Assembly (NCBI GenBank): GCA_963740945.1
Contig: CAVUGE010000035.1
Coordinates: 32,184-96,183, forward strand
Origin: CAVQBP01 sp963740945
Lineage (GTDB): Bacteria > Bacteroidota > Ignavibacteria > Ignavibacteriales > Ignavibacteriaceae
Length of the DNA: 64,000 nt
Direction of reading: 5' to 3'
A program made the translations under genes and the position numbers. The first letter of the stretch is position 1. Every line of letters starts with the position of its first letter. Positions 43,544 through 52,364 of this stretch are shown piece by piece. A model generated the notes under the pieces. That model was not told the DNA's origin. It saw nothing but the letters and a program-made list of their open reading frames with translations, and searched no databases.

Positions 43544-43932
43544 TTTACATTTTGAGGTGGACCCACATTAGGAGTTGGTTTAGGTAATAATTCTCTATTA
43601 TCTCCCATGGAGCTCTTACCATCAAATTTTGCTCCTGCTTCAACGACAAGGATTTTAGTTACAATATCTCCTTTTAAAGATGCTTTGGCTTCTAAAACCA
43701 GCTTATCTTTAGCATTAACGGAGCCGGTTACCTTTCCCCCTAAGGTAATAATATCAGCATGAATTTGACCATCGACTCCACCGCTTTCACCAACAGTAAC
43801 ATTTCCTTCTGCCTTTATATCACCCTTAACATTACCATCAATACGAACATCCCCTGTACTCGCAAGTTTACCTTCGATTACTACGCCAGTTCCGATAATT
43901 GTCACTTGTTCTTCTCCTTTATTATTTTTCAA
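43540..43932 (-). CDS. Bactofilin
   Basis: The 130-residue protein is a bactofilin (polymer-forming cytoskeletal, PF04519): TIIGTGVVIEGKLASTGDVR followed by repeated short β-turns (IDGNVKGDIKAEGNVTVGES, DGQIHADIITLGGKVTGSV). These fold as a right-handed β-helix that polymerises without nucleotide and positions cell-wall enzymes. The start is TTG at 43932 with GGAGG 6 bases before it; no ATG fits. It follows an M23 peptidase gene by 11 bases, a known functional pairing. Confidence 0.95.
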   Translation of the reverse strand: MKNNKGEEQVTIIGTGVVIEGKLASTGDVRIDGNVKGDIKAEGNVTVGESGGVDGQIHADIITLGGKVTGSVNAKDKLVLEAKASLKGDIVTKILVVEAGAKFDGKSSMGDNRELLPKPTPNVGPPQNVK

Positions 43933-43943
43933 TGTTTCCTCCG

Positions 43944-44774
43944 TTAATAATTTAATAAAAGTTTTTTGGGATCAATCGGCTGACCATTTTTCCAAATTTC
44001 AAAATGTAAATGGGGACCTGTCGTTATTTCACCGGTATTACCACTTAAGCCAATCAATTCACCTTGAATTACAACATCTCTAACCTTTTTCATTAAAACA
44101 GAACAATGTTTATATATTGTAATATAATTATCTGTATGTCCAATAATCAACATGTTTCCGTCTTTATTTGTATAATCAGAAAATATTACATATCCATTAG
44201 CAGAAGCATAAATGGGTGTTCCAGATTTTACTACAAAATCAATTCCCATATGTCCTTTTTCAGGGTCAAAGTCTCTACTTATAAATCCATTAACCGGTTT
44301 GTCAAAATAATATATTTTTTGCTGAATATCTGCATCTTCACCAAAAAAAAATTCTTTGAATACAGCTAAAATATTCCCCCCATATTTACTATTATTAGAT
44401 TTTTTAGTTCTATTTTTCTTTCCTCTAAGGGAGTCTACAAGGGAAGAATCACCAAGCATTAGTGCATACTTTAACCTTTCATTAGTTGATTTTAAACTCT
44501 CGAGTTCCCGTGATAAAAATAACATCCTTTTATTCAACTGGTCGATAGTTTTCATATCTTTTTTTGATAATGAAGAATTTCCAGGGAAAATTAAAGTATT
44601 TATTGGTGAAATACTAAATATAAGGAACCCAATAAAGGCTGCTAAAATCGTATAAATTATTATTGAATAAATTAAATGATTCGATTTGATGCGTCTAGTT
44701 TTGGAACTGCCGGAAGATTCCGGTATTATTACTACATAATAGTTTTTTATATTTTTGAAAAGATTAAGATTCAT
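43944..44774 (-). CDS. M23-family membrane-anchored metallopeptidase
   Basis: A transmembrane helix near residues 30-55 (LIYSIIIYTILAAFIGFLIF) and a coiled coil (MKTIDQLNKRMLFLSRELES) lead to a C-terminal LytM/M23 domain (about 165-276). Zinc ligands are visible in GHMGIDFVVKSGTPIYASANG, and the GPHLHFEIWKNGQPIDP motif closes the site. It should cut peptide cross-bridges in peptidoglycan in the periplasm. Partner bactofilin lies immediately downstream, suggesting localised wall remodelling. Both zinc His/Asp motifs are intact, so it is probably active. Confidence 0.93.
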   Translation of the reverse strand: MNLNLFKNIKNYYVVIIPESSGSSKTRRIKSNHLIYSIIIYTILAAFIGFLIFSISPINTLIFPGNSSLSKKDMKTIDQLNKRMLFLSRELESLKSTNERLKYALMLGDSSLVDSLRGKKNRTKKSNNSKYGGNILAVFKEFFFGEDADIQQKIYYFDKPVNGFISRDFDPEKGHMGIDFVVKSGTPIYASANGYVIFSDYTNKDGNMLIIGHTDNYITIYKHCSVLMKKVRDVVIQGELIGLSGNTGEITTGPHLHFEIWKNGQPIDPKKLLLNY

Positions 44775-44800
44775 ATAATAAAATAAAATTAAAGTAAAAT

Positions 44801-45436
44801 TTAGCCAAATTTTTTTAATAGATCTTGAAATTTAATTTTACCTTCGCGGATTAATTCCGGTTTGGAGTTACAAAGGTTTATTATTGTAGAGGCTTTAAAA
44901 AAGGACTTCTTTTGAGAAATCAAAATTGCTTCAACTTCATGAAAAAATTCATCTTTAATAAGACTTGGTTCGGTAATCGGCGGCTGCTTACTGCGGTTTA
45001 CACTTGTCGAAATCAAAGGCATTTTTAGTTCGGATAAAAGTTTTAAGCAAAAACGATGGTTTGGTATTCTAAAAGCCACACTATCCTGCTGAAGTATTTT
45101 ACGCGATTTGGAATTTAGATTTAAAACAACCGATACCGGATTTGGCCAAATTGAAATCAAAAAATCCAGGTGTTTTTCCGAATTTATCTCAACATATTTT
45201 AATAAAGTATCAATGTCGCCAATTAAAAGAAGATACATCTTGCCAAGTTCACGTCCTTTTATATTATCTACTTTTTTTACAGCTTCTTCATTAAAAGGGT
45301 TAGCTCCAAAGCCATAAATAGTATCCGTTGGATAAATAAAAACTTTCCCTTCAAAATAAATTTTCTTTGCCAGATTGACCGATTCTACAAAATTATTATC
45401 TATATTAATTAAATCTGCTGTTTTTGAATTCACCAT
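44801..45436 (-). CDS. tsaC: L-threonylcarbamoyladenylate synthase (Sua5/YrdC family)
   Basis: The 211-residue protein has the YrdC fold with the signature KVFIYPTDTIYGFGANPFNEEAV, NIKGRELGKMYLLLIGD, the WPNPVSVVLNL segment, SVAFRIPNHRFCL and PLISTSVNRSKQPPITE. It makes threonylcarbamoyl-AMP for the universal t6A modification of ANN-reading tRNAs. It is the short form without the Sua5 C-terminal domain. Its start overlaps the GT9 gene by 32 bases. Confidence 0.94.
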   Translation of the reverse strand: MVNSKTADLINIDNNFVESVNLAKKIYFEGKVFIYPTDTIYGFGANPFNEEAVKKVDNIKGRELGKMYLLLIGDIDTLLKYVEINSEKHLDFLISIWPNPVSVVLNLNSKSRKILQQDSVAFRIPNHRFCLKLLSELKMPLISTSVNRSKQPPITEPSLIKDEFFHEVEAILISQKKSFFKASTIINLCNSKPELIREGKIKFQDLLKKFG

Positions 45437-46472
45437 TTACTAATTCCTCAAGTTTTTCAGTTATAACACCGGGCTTTAAATTATATCCGCATTCAAAAGT
45501 ACCTATTGGGCATTTCTCATACCCGTGAATTCCGCAAGGTTTACAAAATAAATCATCGTAACTTAAAAAGCTACTTTTCCCATTATAAGGATAAAATCCA
45601 AAATCGGGGACAGTTGAACAATAAAGTGTAATTGTAGGAAGTTCTGCACACATCCCTAAATGTGTGGGGGCGCTATCGTTTGTTATTAATAATAAGGCTC
45701 TTCTTAACAATTCGACTGATTCAATGAGGGAAAAATTACCTGCTGCAGAGTATACTTTTTCGGAAAATTTTGATGCAATTCCCTGGCATAATGTCTCATC
45801 TTTTTTCCCGCCGACCAATACAACATAATACGAAAATTTTTTTATTATATATTTTATTATTTCCTGAAAATATTCAATAGGATAAATTTTAGTATTCCAG
45901 ATGCTCCCTGGCGCTACGCATATAAATTCATGTTTTATGCCAAAGTTACACATAAATTCATCAACCTTATTTTTATCAGATAATGAAATAATCAATTCGG
46001 GAAGAATCTTCCAGTCATCTCCAGAATATTTATATCCAATCAAATCTAAATTTCTTTGAACTTCGTGGTGTTTAGGATTATATTCAATTAAATTTTTATA
46101 TACATGTTTAAAATTACTGTTTGTAAAACTATATGAATTTCTTATTCCGGTAAACATAACTAATAATGCAGTTCTTGCCGAACGATGGGGTGAATAAATT
46201 CTTGAATAATTTTCATTCTTTAAATCATTTGCAAAAGATTTAAGAGAAAATATTGATTTATGTTTATTCCTTTTATCCAGGATTTTAACTTTTTGGATAC
46301 CGGGAGCAGCATAAAAAATTTCTTCCGTTGAAGATATGCAAATTACATGAATTTCACTTCCCGGAAACATTTTTTGAAGTGCTTGAATCATTGGAAGGGT
46401 TAGGATAGCATCCCCAATAAAAGCAGTTTGGATAACTAAAATTTTTTCCACTTTACTATTTTCAAGAGTCAT
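45405..46472 (-). CDS. Glycosyltransferase family 9 (LPS heptosyltransferase II-like)
   Basis: The 355-residue protein has a GT-B fold with the GT9 features: KILVIQTAFIGDAILTLPMI at the start, FPGSEIHVICISSTEEIF, CVAPGSIWNTKIYPIEYF, VVLVGGKKDETLCQGIA, LLITNDSAPTHLGMCAELPT and a cysteine-bearing tail (CKPCGIHGYEKCPIGTFECG). Members add heptose to the LPS inner core in the cytoplasm. The LPS acyltransferase gene lies 12 bases upstream, which supports a lipopolysaccharide role; the exact sugar is uncertain. Confidence 0.9.
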   Translation of the reverse strand: MTLENSKVEKILVIQTAFIGDAILTLPMIQALQKMFPGSEIHVICISSTEEIFYAAPGIQKVKILDKRNKHKSIFSLKSFANDLKNENYSRIYSPHRSARTALLVMFTGIRNSYSFTNSNFKHVYKNLIEYNPKHHEVQRNLDLIGYKYSGDDWKILPELIISLSDKNKVDEFMCNFGIKHEFICVAPGSIWNTKIYPIEYFQEIIKYIIKKFSYYVVLVGGKKDETLCQGIASKFSEKVYSAAGNFSLIESVELLRRALLLITNDSAPTHLGMCAELPTITLYCSTVPDFGFYPYNGKSSFLSYDDLFCKPCGIHGYEKCPIGTFECGYNLKPGVITEKLEELVNGEFKNSRFN

Positions 46473-46484
46473 AGTCTTTCTTAC

Positions 46485-47354
46485 TTAATATTTCCATAGC
46501 TTATGCATCCACAACCATTGACCGGGATTTTCCCTGATAGTTTTTTCAAGAAATGAAGCATGTCTTTGACTAAGCTCAACAATTTTTTCTTTTTCATTTT
46601 CAGGTAAATTATTTCTGTCAATTTCATGCAAAACAATCTTATATGAAAAATCCGGCTGCCTGATATTTATACCATATATAATCGGTGCATTTGTTTTTAA
46701 AGAAAGAATGGCAGGGCCAGGATAAATAGAGACTTTTCTTCCGAAAAAATTAACTCTGATACCCTCAGCCGGCCCTCGTTGATCAGCTACCATGGCAACA
46801 ACATTTTTTTCTTTTAATTCTTTATAAATCTGTCTGATAGAAATGCCTAAAGAGACAACTTCATTATTCCATCTTGTCCTAACATTATTAAGCCATTGGT
46901 TAACATAGGGATTTCTTTGAGATTTGACTACAACTTTGAAAGGAATACCTATCTGAAGACTCATTGAAGCAGCACCATATTCCCAATTACCATAATGAGC
47001 GGAAAGCAAAATAACACCGTTTTTTTGATTGAATCTTTTAACTATCAAATCAGAATTACAGCAAGAAACCATTCTTTCTATCTCATCCTTTGTCATAAAA
47101 GGCATATATAAAATTTCAACTAAAGCAATTGAAAAGCTTCTATAGCATTCAAATGCTATACGTTTTATTTTATCTTTTGAATATTCAGGAAAGGCATTTT
47201 TAAGGTTTTCAAAAACGGTTTTCTTTCTTATTGGAATAAAGTAATAAAATAGAATTGTTATTAGAAGTGAAAACCTTCTTGAGAATTTGAGGCCAAATAA
47301 TCCAGTTAAATTACTTAATCCCTTAAAAAGGATATATTCAATTATATTCTTCAT
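46485..47354 (-). CDS. Lysophospholipid/lipid A acyltransferase (LpxL/HtrB family)
   Basis: The 289-residue protein has a N-terminal hydrophobic anchor and the LpxL pattern: catalytic HX4E motif in LLSAHYGNWEYGAASM, VVKSQRNPYVNQWLNNVR, MVADQRGPAEGIRVNFFGR and PGQWLWMHKLWK at the C-terminus. The family transfers secondary acyl chains to lipid A precursors at the inner membrane. Its place before the GT9 gene suits an LPS assembly operon. Acyl-donor preference cannot be read. Confidence 0.93.
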   Translation of the reverse strand: MKNIIEYILFKGLSNLTGLFGLKFSRRFSLLITILFYYFIPIRKKTVFENLKNAFPEYSKDKIKRIAFECYRSFSIALVEILYMPFMTKDEIERMVSCCNSDLIVKRFNQKNGVILLSAHYGNWEYGAASMSLQIGIPFKVVVKSQRNPYVNQWLNNVRTRWNNEVVSLGISIRQIYKELKEKNVVAMVADQRGPAEGIRVNFFGRKVSIYPGPAILSLKTNAPIIYGINIRQPDFSYKIVLHEIDRNNLPENEKEKIVELSQRHASFLEKTIRENPGQWLWMHKLWKY

Positions 47355-47481
47355 TCAAATTAAATTCAATTTTATTTTATAAATTTAATTATTTGAACGA
47401 AGAAATAATACAGTTTTATATTAACAGACCAATAGCTTTATTAGAAACAGAAGTTACAATAATATATAAAAAAACTAAAAG

Positions 47482-48855
47482 TTAATAAGTTGCGACCCTG
47501 TTCATCCAATTATCATCCCGAAGTTCGCCTCTCATTGTAGAATGTACTAGTGTATATTGTGAAAAACCTGTTAAATCCGCAAAAACAAAGATAACTCCCC
47601 CTTGTAACTCATTATAATGCCATATTTCATAAGGTTTTGTATTTTGCTGGTTTGGAAATCTTTCAATTTCACTTGGTTCACCATATATTAAATAGACTCT
47701 GCCTCTATCTGTTTTCCATCCCTCTTTACCCATACTACTAAATCGTTCATTAGACTTCTGAACGCGGTTCATATAGTCCTGGTATGCTTCATTTATTGAA
47801 GTAGCCGGATTTATATCTCTGTTTTTCCAAAATTCATATAAAAATTTTCTCTTACCATCAAGAGTTTCGATACCTTCATATTGTTTTATTTCATTAGTCG
47901 TAGCAATATATTTAGATTCCTGATAAATTTTATCCAGTTCATCTTCGGACATAATATTGAATTCACTGCTCAAAGATTCTGTGTTGTTGTTATAAACCGT
48001 ATCGGGCTGAGGAATAGAAGGATTATAAACATAAAACCTTTTCGATGATGAGATTCCAATATTGGCAGCACTATCTAATAATGCTTCAGTCATTGTATAA
48101 GAATCAGTGGGATATTTGTTCACAACTACAGTACCCACTTCAACACGGGAATTCAAAGTATTTGAAATAGTTTTTGTTTTATTACTTACAACTTTTCCTC
48201 TGCTGTTATAAACAACGCTTTCCAGCTTGATATTTCCGTCAGGAAGATTTTTTAGATTATATAATTCCAGATAATAGAATAAAACAGGCTGGTTATCTCC
48301 GAAGATATTCATTGTTGCCGGAATTATCTCAAAAGTATTTTTATAAAATAAGGAATTTTTATTCGGACTATCCTGGATAATCCTTGAAGCAAATTGAAGA
48401 TCACTTATAGCAGCTTCGCCTTTCCAAAAAGGAACGACTTTGAAATATTCCGTTATCGATTTTTTATTATCTTTATTTACAGCATCTCTTCCTTCAACCA
48501 CGGTTTTATAGGTCCCTTTGGGGAGAACAAATCCTAATTCACCCACCAGGCCTTTATTGACTGAAGATGTATCTTTAATATTATTAATTACATTCCACTC
48601 TTTATTCACAAATTTTTTACCAGAAGCTGTATCTTCAATTGATACTTTTAATACCCCTTCAACGAAATTTGAAGAATCAGTAGTATTCAGTGTTAAATCA
48701 TCTTGATTAAAAGAGTAATAAACTTCAACATAGTTTGATAATGAGTCGTAACCAAACTGTGCATAGTCGAAGTCAAAACCAAAATTTGTTTTATTCTGTC
48801 CAAATAGGAGCGGAGTAACAAAAAGAATTATTAATAGTAAAAAGGATTTCTTCAT
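47482..48855 (-). CDS. GWxTD domain-containing secreted protein
   Basis: The 457-residue protein has a signal peptide (SFLLLIILFVTPLLFGQ). A central β-rich region is followed by the C-terminal GWxTD domain: YQDYMNRVQKSNERFSSMGK then GWKTDRGRVYLIYGEPSEIE and PYEIWHYNELQGGVIFVFAD. The domain is common in Bacteroidota, Ignavibacteria and Acidobacteria, and no biochemical role is established. It stands alone, with 246 unassigned bases upstream. A periplasmic or surface location is expected. Confidence 0.9.
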   Translation of the reverse strand: MKKSFLLLIILFVTPLLFGQNKTNFGFDFDYAQFGYDSLSNYVEVYYSFNQDDLTLNTTDSSNFVEGVLKVSIEDTASGKKFVNKEWNVINNIKDTSSVNKGLVGELGFVLPKGTYKTVVEGRDAVNKDNKKSITEYFKVVPFWKGEAAISDLQFASRIIQDSPNKNSLFYKNTFEIIPATMNIFGDNQPVLFYYLELYNLKNLPDGNIKLESVVYNSRGKVVSNKTKTISNTLNSRVEVGTVVVNKYPTDSYTMTEALLDSAANIGISSSKRFYVYNPSIPQPDTVYNNNTESLSSEFNIMSEDELDKIYQESKYIATTNEIKQYEGIETLDGKRKFLYEFWKNRDINPATSINEAYQDYMNRVQKSNERFSSMGKEGWKTDRGRVYLIYGEPSEIERFPNQQNTKPYEIWHYNELQGGVIFVFADLTGFSQYTLVHSTMRGELRDDNWMNRVATY

Positions 48856-49101
48856 ATTATAAACCTAATAGTGTAACCGTTAAATATTTAATAATATTTT
48901 ATTGAATTACCAGTCTTTGATTTTCTATAAAGAATCAAATAGCTATAATCCAAAGTCTAAACTCACGTTAATATTTATTCAAAACAATAAAAAACATAAT
49001 TATATTACTATATTCAAGACTAAAATTTATTAAAGACTATTTTTAACCCCCGTCACCCGCGAGCATTCATTATTTCAGCTATTCAATCACTGGAACATCA
49101 A

Positions 49102-50685
49102 TTAAATTTTAACAGCAAATACTTTATGCACATCTTTAATTGAAGAAATAGCATCTATTGATTTCTTATCGATAACACTGTCAACATTTATTACCGTAAG
49201 AGCTTCTTTTCCCATTTCATTTCTGCCTAAGGATAATCCAGCAATATTAATATTTTCTTCGGCAAGAATTTTACTTACGGTAGCAAGAATACCCGGTCTA
49301 TCAATGTTGGAATAAAATATCATATTCCCTTCGGGATTAAGTTCAAGACGATAATCATCAATATTTACTATTCTGATTTCATTATTACCGAAAACTGTTC
49401 CCGCGAGGGACCTTTTTTCTTTATCGGATGTAAATTCCACTGTCATTAAATTAGTAAAAGTTGAATTTGCACCTGATTTAGTTTCATTAATAATTATTCC
49501 CATTTCACGGGCAAGCAAAGGTGCATTTATAAAATTTACTCCTTCGGTCATCATTTTAGACAAAAATCCTTTTAATACTGAAGTGGAAAGAAGAGATGTC
49601 GAAGTATGGAGTAATTGACCGCTATAATTAATATCAATCTTTTTTAGTTGTCCTTGAATCAATTGCGCATGTAAAACTCCGAGATTTTCTCCAAGCTTAA
49701 TATAGGGCTGAATGTCCTTATTTATGGTTGTACTAAAAGCAGAGGCATTGACAGCACCTCTAACAGGATTATCATTAAATAGATCAACCATTTGCTCTGC
49801 AATCTGAATTGCAACTTTTTCCTGAGCTTCTTCGGTAGATGCGCCGAGATGAGGTGTGGTAACAATTTTAGGATGCTGAATTAGGTCACTTGAAAAATCA
49901 GGCGGTTCTTTAGAATAGACATCTAAAGCAGCCCCTGAGACTTTACCGTCATTTATTGCTTTAACCAGATCCTGCTCATTTACGATTCCACCTCTTGCAC
50001 AATTTATAATCTTGACCCCGATTTTACATTTTGAAAGAGTCTTTTCGGAAATTAAATTTTTTGTATCATCCGACATAGGTACATGCACAGTTATAATATC
50101 AGATTGTTCGAATATTTCATCCAGCTTTACCGGTTTTATACCTAATTTTGCATAGACTTCATCAGAAAGAACGGGATCATAGCCTAAAATGTTCATTTCG
50201 AAAGCTTTTGATCTTAAGGCAACTTCCCTTCCAATTTTTCCCAGACCAATAATACCAAGGACTTTTCCTTGTAGTTCCGTACCTTGAAAATTTTTTCTAT
50301 CCCATTTGCCTGATCTCAACGACTGATTCGCTTGTGCAGTATTACGGCACATAGTTAACATTAGAGCCATAGTATGCTCTGCTGCAGAGACCGTATTCCC
50401 GCCCGGAGTATTCATTACCATAATACCTTTACGAGTTGCCGCTTCAACATCAATATTATCCACTCCCGTTCCGGCCCTGCCGATTACGTCCATTTTATCC
50501 ATTAAAGAAATTATATCTGAAGTAACTTTAGTTGCACTCCGGACAATTAATCCGTTATATTCTTTTATTACTTCTTTAATCTCCTCTTTAGACATTCCCG
50601 GTTTATAAGTAACCTGATGACCGGCAGATTCGAGGATAGTCACACATTTTTTATCTACCGAGTCTGTAATAATTATTTTTTTCAT
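49102..50685 (-). CDS. serA: D-3-phosphoglycerate dehydrogenase
   Basis: The 527-residue protein is the long bacterial type: substrate domain IKEYNGLIVRSATKVTSDII, NAD-binding GIIGLGKIGREVALRSKAFE, INCARGGIVNEQDLVKAI, catalytic histidine in TTPHLGASTEEAQEK, then the allosteric intervening domain (about 315-450) and a C-terminal ACT domain (MIFYSNIDRPGILATVSKIL) that binds serine in related enzymes. It starts serine synthesis from 3-phosphoglycerate. It lies 61 bases after trxA in the same direction. Confidence 0.97.
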   Translation of the reverse strand: MKKIIITDSVDKKCVTILESAGHQVTYKPGMSKEEIKEVIKEYNGLIVRSATKVTSDIISLMDKMDVIGRAGTGVDNIDVEAATRKGIMVMNTPGGNTVSAAEHTMALMLTMCRNTAQANQSLRSGKWDRKNFQGTELQGKVLGIIGLGKIGREVALRSKAFEMNILGYDPVLSDEVYAKLGIKPVKLDEIFEQSDIITVHVPMSDDTKNLISEKTLSKCKIGVKIINCARGGIVNEQDLVKAINDGKVSGAALDVYSKEPPDFSSDLIQHPKIVTTPHLGASTEEAQEKVAIQIAEQMVDLFNDNPVRGAVNASAFSTTINKDIQPYIKLGENLGVLHAQLIQGQLKKIDINYSGQLLHTSTSLLSTSVLKGFLSKMMTEGVNFINAPLLAREMGIIINETKSGANSTFTNLMTVEFTSDKEKRSLAGTVFGNNEIRIVNIDDYRLELNPEGNMIFYSNIDRPGILATVSKILAEENINIAGLSLGRNEMGKEALTVINVDSVIDKKSIDAISSIKDVHKVFAVKI

Positions 50686-50746
50686 GGATTCTCCCTTTTA
50701 TAAAATTGTAGTTTTTGGACCGGAACAATTAAATAAATGACTTGCA

Positions 50747-51067
50747 TTAAACCACAGAATTTAATTTCTGAACTATCTGAACTTTAGGAACAGCTCCGAT
50801 AATAGTTTCTTTAAGTTCTCCATTTTTAAAAATCAATAAAGTAGGAATACTTCTTACACCATACTTAATAGCTGTTTGCTGATTATCATCAACATCCAAT
50901 TTCCCGACCTTGGCTTTTCCGGAATATTCCGAAGCAAGCTCTTCAACTATGGGTGCAATTATCCGGCAAGGACCACACCATGCAGCCCAAAAATCAATTA
51001 AAACGGGGTTTTCCGACTTTATAACTTCAGTTTCAAAATTATCATCTGTAATAGTTATAGGTTTCAT
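50747..51067 (-). CDS. trxA: Thioredoxin
   Basis: The 106-residue protein carries the WCGPC active site in PVLIDFWAAWCGPCRIIAPI, DVDDNQQTAIKYGVRSIPTLL with the cis-proline, and GAVPKVQIVQKL at the end. Length and motifs are those of classical cytoplasmic thioredoxin, reducing disulfides in ribonucleotide reductase and other proteins. It sits between the enoyl-ACP reductase and serA, with 20 bases from the former. Confidence 0.98.
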   Translation of the reverse strand: MKPITITDDNFETEVIKSENPVLIDFWAAWCGPCRIIAPIVEELASEYSGKAKVGKLDVDDNQQTAIKYGVRSIPTLLIFKNGELKETIIGAVPKVQIVQKLNSVV

Positions 51068-51087
51068 TTTTTTCCTTTTTTATTTTA

Positions 51088-51921
51088 TTAAACTTTAATT
51101 GAAATATCACCTTGACCGACAAAATTAACGATATCTTCACCTCCGTCAGCATGTATTATACCTCCGGATATCCATTCACCTCCTTCTTTACACAAAAGAG
51201 AAATTACTTTTGCTACATCCTCCGGAGTAGTCAATCGGTTATTAGGGTTTTTCCTTTTAGCAACATTAACCATTGGAACATTTCCCGGAATTTTCCTCAA
51301 AGCCGGCGTATCAGTAACACCTGCCATAATAGAATTTACAGAAATATTCAGATATCCCAGTTCGGAGGATAGCTGCCTGACATGAGATTCTAAAGCCGCT
51401 TTAGCCGCAGATACTGCACCATAATTCGGAATAACTGTATGCCCTCCGGAGCTGGTCATTGCAAAAATCCTGCCTTTTTTAGTCATTAGGTTAATATCGA
51501 CGAGTTCCTGAACCCAATAAACTAATGAGTGTGCCATTACATCAAGAGTCATTTCCATTTGTGACTTGGTGATGGCCTGCTCCTTTTCATTCGATACAAA
51601 AGGCTTTAACGAACCAAATGCTAAAGAATGCATCAAAACTTTTATTATTGGTTTACCGTCTGATTTTGATTGAATATCAGAAATTATTTCTTCGCGTTTT
51701 TTTTCATCAGCAGCATTGGCATTATAGAATAAACTTTTCATGCCGACCGAATGTATATAGTCGATAATTTTTTTTACATTAGGCATAGTAGCTTGACGAT
51801 CAAGATGCACTCCGATAATATTAAATCCATCCTCAGCTAATTTTTGTGCTGTGGCTGCACCAAAGCCTGATGATGCCCCTAGAATTAAAGCCCAGTATTC
51901 TCTATTATTGTTTTGATCCAT
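51088..51921 (-). CDS. Enoyl-[acyl-carrier-protein] reductase, SDR type (FabL/FabI-like)
   Basis: The 277-residue short-chain dehydrogenase has the cofactor motif LILGASSGFGAATAQKLAED, IGVHLDR (an arginine that favours NADPH), and the active site Tyr-x6-Lys in NYGAVSAAKAALESHV, the spacing of enoyl-ACP reductases rather than the Tyr-x3-Lys of general SDRs. The tail GGIIHADGGEDIVNFVG is typical. It would reduce trans-2-enoyl-ACP in fatty acid elongation. FabL of Bacillus is the closest pattern I can recall; other SDR functions are not excluded. Confidence 0.82.
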   Translation of the reverse strand: MDQNNNREYWALILGASSGFGAATAQKLAEDGFNIIGVHLDRQATMPNVKKIIDYIHSVGMKSLFYNANAADEKKREEIISDIQSKSDGKPIIKVLMHSLAFGSLKPFVSNEKEQAITKSQMEMTLDVMAHSLVYWVQELVDINLMTKKGRIFAMTSSGGHTVIPNYGAVSAAKAALESHVRQLSSELGYLNISVNSIMAGVTDTPALRKIPGNVPMVNVAKRKNPNNRLTTPEDVAKVISLLCKEGGEWISGGIIHADGGEDIVNFVGQGDISIKV

Positions 51922-52150
51922 TTATACTAAATACCCTCTGTAAATATTATTTTTTCGGACTTAAATAATACAAAAATGGAGCATGTTATACAACTATCTT
52001 ATTTGTTAAAGTTACCGTTATCTGTCCTAAAGGTCCTAAATAAATAATACTATAATTTATATATTCACTCGCGAGGATATGCAGCTTGAATTCCATTTCG
52101 AAGAAAGAATGATATGTTTTATGTTATAGGGTTATTTGTAAATATATTTT

Positions 52151-52167
52151 GCGAAACGGAGTTTCGC
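52151..52167. repeat. Perfect short hairpin GCGAAAC-GGA-GTTTCGC
   Basis: A 7-bp stem with 3-base loop in otherwise AT-rich sequence. No T-run follows on either strand, so it is more like a dispersed REP-type palindrome than an intrinsic terminator. Confidence 0.7.
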
Positions 52168-52265
52168 GTTACAGAATAATGAATGAGGAAGTGGATGACC
52201 ATTTAGTTTTTCTTTTTGATGAGGTTAAAGCTGTGTAAAGGATGCAGTAACTTCATGGATTAATA

Positions 52266-52320
52266 GCGTATGTGGAGCGTAGCTGAAGCGTATGTGGAGC
52301 GTATGTGGACCTTATGTAAC
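52266..52320. repeat. Tandem repeat of 11-bp units (GCGTATGTGGA type)
   Basis: Units start at 52266, 52277, 52288 and 52299 (GCGTATGTGGA, GCGTAGCTGAA, GCGTATGTGGA, GCGTATGTGGA) with a degenerate fifth unit. It is the same unit and period as the array at 21947-22001. Confidence 0.85.
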
Positions 52321-52364
52321 TACCAGGTATTAAATAATTTAGATATAAAGTTATTCAGAGATGA

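Larger units (their letters stand above)
51922..52352. other. Intergenic region with hairpin and 11-bp tandem repeat
   Basis: About 430 bases between dnaE and the enoyl-ACP reductase contain no convincing gene. Two repeat structures stand out: the hairpin at 52151-52167 and the tandem array at 52266-52320. The promoter of the reductase-trxA-serA group is expected near 51922-52000. Confidence 0.6.

Noticed and set aside
49030..49101. Possible RNA gene in the GC-richer stretch before serA's 3' end
   Set aside because: No cloverleaf or paired arms could be traced; only a short C-rich patch is visible.
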